Shown here: positions 5,769-7,944 of the stretch, in pieces
Layout of the letters: the number at the start of each line of letters is the position of its first letter
Numbering within the stretch: position 1 is the stretch's first letter
Source: HGM10836 sp964430375
GTDB taxonomy: Bacteria > Bacillota_I > Bacilli_A > RF39 > UBA660
Reading direction: 5' to 3'
Assembly: GCA_964430375.1 (NCBI GenBank)
Contig: CAYSEZ010000050.1
Location: 1-7,944, forward strand
DNA length: 7,944 nt
Made by a program: the position numbers and the translations under genes
Notes under the pieces: generated by a model
What the model was told of the DNA's origin: nothing
Database searches by the model: none
The model's input: the letters and a program-made list of their open reading frames with translations, nothing else

Positions 5769-6272
5769 TTAGACTCCTTTTATATATTTTTTATATACAT
5801 ATATACTTTCAGGTATAATAGTTAAAAATCCAAAAATTAAAAACACAAAAGAAATAGTATTCCATTTACCCATTACTATAACAATCCCTAAAGCAAAAAA
5901 ATGTAATACAGTTTTTACTTTTCCATATATATCTGAAGGTACAACTATTTTCTTTTTTATCATTAAAATATAACCAAAAACTGCGACAAATATATCTCTT
6001 AAAAATATAAACAAACTATATAATGGTAATTTTTTATTAAAAATTAAAGCAAATGTCACAAGTAAAACAAAGGTTCTATCTGCAACCGGGTCTATCAATT
6101 TACCAAAATTAGTTACTTTATTATATTTTCTAGCTATATAACCATCTAAAAAGTCAGATATTAAAATAATTATAAATAAAACTAAAATAATAGTTATATT
6201 TTTATCTTTATATATCATATAAGAAAGTGGAAACGACAAAACTAATCTTAATATTGTTAATGCATTTGGCAT
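5769..6272 (-). CDS. pgsA: CDP-alcohol phosphatidyltransferase, PgsA-like
   Basis: The 167-residue integral membrane enzyme most likely makes phosphatidylglycerophosphate from CDP-diacylglycerol and glycerol-3-phosphate, the first step towards phosphatidylglycerol. The complete family motif DxxDGxxARx8GxxxDxxxD is present with D40, D43, G44, A47, R48, G57, D61 and D65. The N-terminus MPNALTILRLVLS is typical of bacterial PgsA. Several hydrophobic helices surround the motif and continue to a basic C-terminus. AGGTGA (6277-6282) sits four bases before the ATG. It lies 48 bases downstream of trpS and three bases upstream of the phosphorylase gene, so the three are probably cotranscribed. The symbol rests on the motif and N-terminus; other CDP-alcohol transferases share the same core, so the acceptor alcohol is inferred. 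Confidence 0.88.
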   Translation of the reverse strand: MPNALTILRLVLSFPLSYMIYKDKNITIILVLFIIILISDFLDGYIARKYNKVTNFGKLIDPVADRTFVLLVTFALIFNKKLPLYSLFIFLRDIFVAVFGYILMIKKKIVVPSDIYGKVKTVLHFFALGIVIVMGKWNTISFVFLIFGFLTIIPESIYVYKKYIKGV

Positions 6273-6320
6273 ATTATCACCTATAAAAATATATTTTAAT
6301 TTTAGGATAAAATGAATAAA

Positions 6321-7301
6321 TTATCTCATTATTCCCATTTTTTCTTTCATAACTTCATATTTTTCTTTTGCAAGAATTCTTGACTTTGCAATTCCTTCAT
6401 CCAATACTTTATTTAAATAATCACTATTTATTAATTCATTATATTTAATTTTAATACTTGATAAATGTTCTACAACTACATCTGAAACATATTTTTTAAA
6501 CTCTCCATAGTTTTTATCTTTAAATTTATATTCAAGAGACTCATTTGTTTCATTAGATAGCGAAGTACATATATCCATTAAATTAGATATACCTGGTTTA
6601 TTTATTGGATCGTATTTTACTACCATTTCACTATCTGTAGTGGCACCCATTATTTTCTTTCTTATATCTTCATCAGAATCAAGCAAAGTAATTACCCCTT
6701 TTGGACTATCACTAGACTTACTCATTTTTTTAGTTGGATCTTTTAAATCTTTTATTTTTGTTGCGCCTTCTCTAACAAGTGAATCAGGAACAGTAAATGT
6801 TTCACCATATTTATTATTAAATCGAATTGCTATATCACGAGCAAGTTCTACATGTTGCTTTTGATCTATTCCTACAGGAACTAAATCTGCATCACAATAC
6901 AAAATATCTGCAGCCATCAAAATAGGATATGTTAAAAGACCTACTGTAAAATTTGAATGTTCTTTTGATTTTTCCTTAAATTGAATCATACGAGAAGCCT
7001 CTCCGTAATAAGAAGAGCATTCTAAAAGCCAAGATATACATGGAATATATTCATTTTCAGATTGTAAATAAATTACATTTTTTTCTGGATCAATACCACA
7101 CGCTACATAAAGTGCTAAAAAATCCTTTATTCTTCTTCTAATTTCCTTAGGATCTTGCTCTACTGTTAAAGCATGTAAATCCGCGATAAATATATATGAA
7201 TCATAATCCTCACATATTTTTTTCATTTGCATAATTGCACCAATATAATTACCTAACGTTAATTCACCAGTTGGTTTTAATCCGGTTAAAATCTTTTTCA
7301 T
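6321..7301 (-). CDS. trpS: Tryptophan--tRNA ligase
   Basis: The 326-residue class I synthetase charges tRNA-Trp with tryptophan in the cytoplasm. Its length matches the compact bacterial enzyme (about 328 in Geobacillus). The HIGH-equivalent is TLGNYIG at 15-21 after GLKPTGE. The tryptophan pocket includes D132 in YPILMAADIL (125-134), followed by VPVGIDQKQHVELARD (141-156). KMSKS is at 192-196. The C-terminal helical domain includes KPGISNLMDI and ends at MGIMR. GAGGTGA (7308-7314) lies six bases before the ATG. The gene leads a probable operon with pgsA and the phosphorylase. Only about 90 bases separate it from the upstream terminator, too few for a T-box, so tRNA-sensing control of this gene is not apparent. 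Confidence 0.96.
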   Translation of the reverse strand: MKKILTGLKPTGELTLGNYIGAIMQMKKICEDYDSYIFIADLHALTVEQDPKEIRRRIKDFLALYVACGIDPEKNVIYLQSENEYIPCISWLLECSSYYGEASRMIQFKEKSKEHSNFTVGLLTYPILMAADILYCDADLVPVGIDQKQHVELARDIAIRFNNKYGETFTVPDSLVREGATKIKDLKDPTKKMSKSSDSPKGVITLLDSDEDIRKKIMGATTDSEMVVKYDPINKPGISNLMDICTSLSNETNESLEYKFKDKNYGEFKKYVSDVVVEHLSSIKIKYNELINSDYLNKVLDEGIAKSRILAKEKYEVMKEKMGIMR

Positions 7302-7323
7302 ATTAAGTCACCTCGATAATATA

Positions 7324-7329
7324 ATTATA
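7324..7329 (-). promoter_or_regulatory. Candidate -10 box of the trpS operon
   Basis: The minus strand reads TATAAT 23 bases before the trpS ATG. The -35 region at 17 bases is only TTTATT. A second TATAAT lies further up at 7371-7376. The stretch is so AT-rich that either could be chance, but a promoter must exist here because a terminator precedes it. Confidence 0.3.
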
Positions 7330-7394
7330 TACTTAAATTAATAAAAAATAAAGCAAAATAAAATATAATAATTATATCTTAAATTAAAACTACA

Positions 7395-7427
7395 AATAAA
7401 AAACAAGTAAAAGCAACCTTACTTGTT
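7395..7427 (-). terminator. Intrinsic terminator of the XRE regulator gene
   Basis: AACAAGTAA (7402-7410) and TTACTTGTT (7419-7427) make a perfect 9-base-pair stem with an eight-base loop. On the minus strand the U-rich tract TTTTTATTTG follows. It starts 16 bases after the regulator stop codon and separates that gene from trpS. Confidence 0.85.
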
Positions 7428-7443
7428 AAAACTATCAACTTTA

Positions 7444-7797
7444 TTAAAACAAATTCTTTTCTATACGTTCACATGTTCTTTTAGGATTTTCAACTAAAAC
7501 TCTATATAAATTCTCATGATTTCTAAGCTCATTAATTAAATCAATTTCTTCATTAGTCATCATAAGTCCATAATTATTATCACTCTCCGAAACAACATAT
7601 TCATCATTACCAATTAAATATTCAACAGGAGTATTCAACTTTTTAGAAAGTAATATCAAATTCTTTGTACTAGGTTTCTTTATTTCTTTTTCCCAATAAC
7701 ATATAGTAACCTTAGATACTCCAATCATCTGTGCTAAGTCATCTTGAGTTAAGTCTCTACTTTTTCTTACTTCTTTTATTCTTTTACCTAAAACCAT
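7444..7797 (-). CDS. XRE-family helix-turn-helix transcriptional regulator
   Basis: The 117-residue protein has an N-terminal Cro/C1-type DNA-binding domain at about residues 3-65. RIKEVRKSRDLTQDDLAQMIG (6-26) and VSKVTICYWEKEIKKPS (27-43) form the helix-turn-helix, and LNTPVEYLIG closes the domain. The remaining 45 residues are acidic to mixed helix (MTNEEIDLINELRNHE), probably a dimer or short effector segment; I do not recognise it as a known sensor domain. I prefer the ATG at 7797, because AGGTG ends six bases before it; an in-frame GTG at 7806 overlaps that ribosome site and would add three residues. The gene is monocistronic, with its own promoter and terminator. No adjacent target gene is evident apart from its own promoter, so self-regulation is the simplest guess. 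Confidence 0.9.
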   Translation of the reverse strand: MVLGKRIKEVRKSRDLTQDDLAQMIGVSKVTICYWEKEIKKPSTKNLILLSKKLNTPVEYLIGNDEYVVSESDNNYGLMMTNEEIDLINELRNHENLYRVLVENPKRTCERIEKNLF

Positions 7798-7822
7798 TTC
7801 TTGCACCTGCCTTTATATAAAT

Positions 7823-7844
7823 ATTATAAGAAATTATTGCGCAA
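7823..7844 (-). promoter_or_regulatory. Promoter and possible operator of the XRE regulator
   Basis: The minus strand has TATAAT (7823-7828) 25 bases before the ATG at 7797. A perfect 8-base palindrome TTGCGCAA lies at 7837-7844, in what would be the -10/-35 spacer. It stands out because the area has almost no other G or C, and its place suits a repressor site. The -35 box is unclear, and ATGACA further up would need a 20-base spacer. Confidence 0.35.
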
Positions 7845-7944
7845 AAAATGTCATAGTTAATCTAAAATTAAACTTTTTATTACTATTTTACATAATATGT
7901 TACAAAAATTTAATATATTTATCTAAAAATTTACAATAATTTAA
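7845..7944. other. AT-rich intergenic end of the window
   Basis: The last hundred bases hold no gene start, RNA fold or repeat that I can support. They are extremely AT-rich and presumably lead to the next gene outside the window. Confidence 0.5.

Noticed and set aside
7302..7394. Possible T-box leader upstream of trpS
   Set aside because: The space between the preceding terminator and the trpS start is only about 90 bases and lacks the T-box sequence and specifier hairpin.
1..7944. Genetic code 4 (TGA read as tryptophan), prompted by low G+C and the absence of TGA stops
   Set aside because: The tryptophans checked in the genes are TGG, and conserved positions read correctly with the standard code, so reassignment is not indicated.
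1..7944. CRISPR array, transposase or prophage genes
   Set aside because: No short regularly spaced repeats, transposase motifs or phage structural genes were seen; the only long direct repeat is the two-copy leader.

Overview
The window is very AT-rich (clearly below 30% G+C by eye) with strong Shine-Dalgarno sites, intrinsic hairpin-plus-U terminators, an encoded CCA on its tRNA and only TAA/TAG stops. All tryptophans I checked are TGG, so the standard bacterial code fits. This points to a low-G+C Bacillota/Mycoplasmatota-type bacterium, such as an uncultured gut Bacilli or Clostridia lineage. I cannot name the species.

Layout. (1) 1-382, minus strand: the start of a Fic-family protein (cut by the window edge) and, just upstream and overlapping it by 8 bases, a small VbhA-type antitoxin with its own extended -10 promoter. 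This is a toxin-antitoxin module. (2) 489-1343: a DUF402-family protein (predicted nucleoside tri-/diphosphate phosphatase fold) on the minus strand. It is bracketed by two diverged copies of a roughly 80-100 base leader-like sequence, one of which carries a possible 27-residue ORF with a good ribosome-binding site. (3) 1264-1659: a divergent intergenic region rich in inverted repeats. (4) 1660-4177, plus strand: a complete three-gene ABC importer of the nitrate/sulfonate/thiamine-precursor type (substrate-binding protein, ATPase, permease), with overlapping genes and a terminator that begins inside the last codons. (5) 4248-4401: tRNA-His(GTG) with promoter and terminator, then a shared bidirectional terminator at 4449-4490. 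(6) 4506-7301, minus strand: trpS, a pgsA-like CDP-alcohol phosphatidyltransferase and a pyrimidine-nucleoside phosphorylase, tightly spaced and probably one operon. (7) 7395-7828: a small XRE-type regulator with its own terminator and promoter, the latter overlapping a TTGCGCAA palindrome.

How the parts work together: most of the window is housekeeping (tRNA charging, phospholipid synthesis, nucleoside salvage, nutrient import). The accessory part is the left 1.4 kb (Fic/VbhA plus the DUF402 gene with its duplicated leader). The least explained sequences are that duplicated leader with its possible micro-ORF, and the set of mutually exclusive inverted repeats upstream of the ABC importer. 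I see no transposase, CRISPR array, prophage gene or recognisable known riboswitch.
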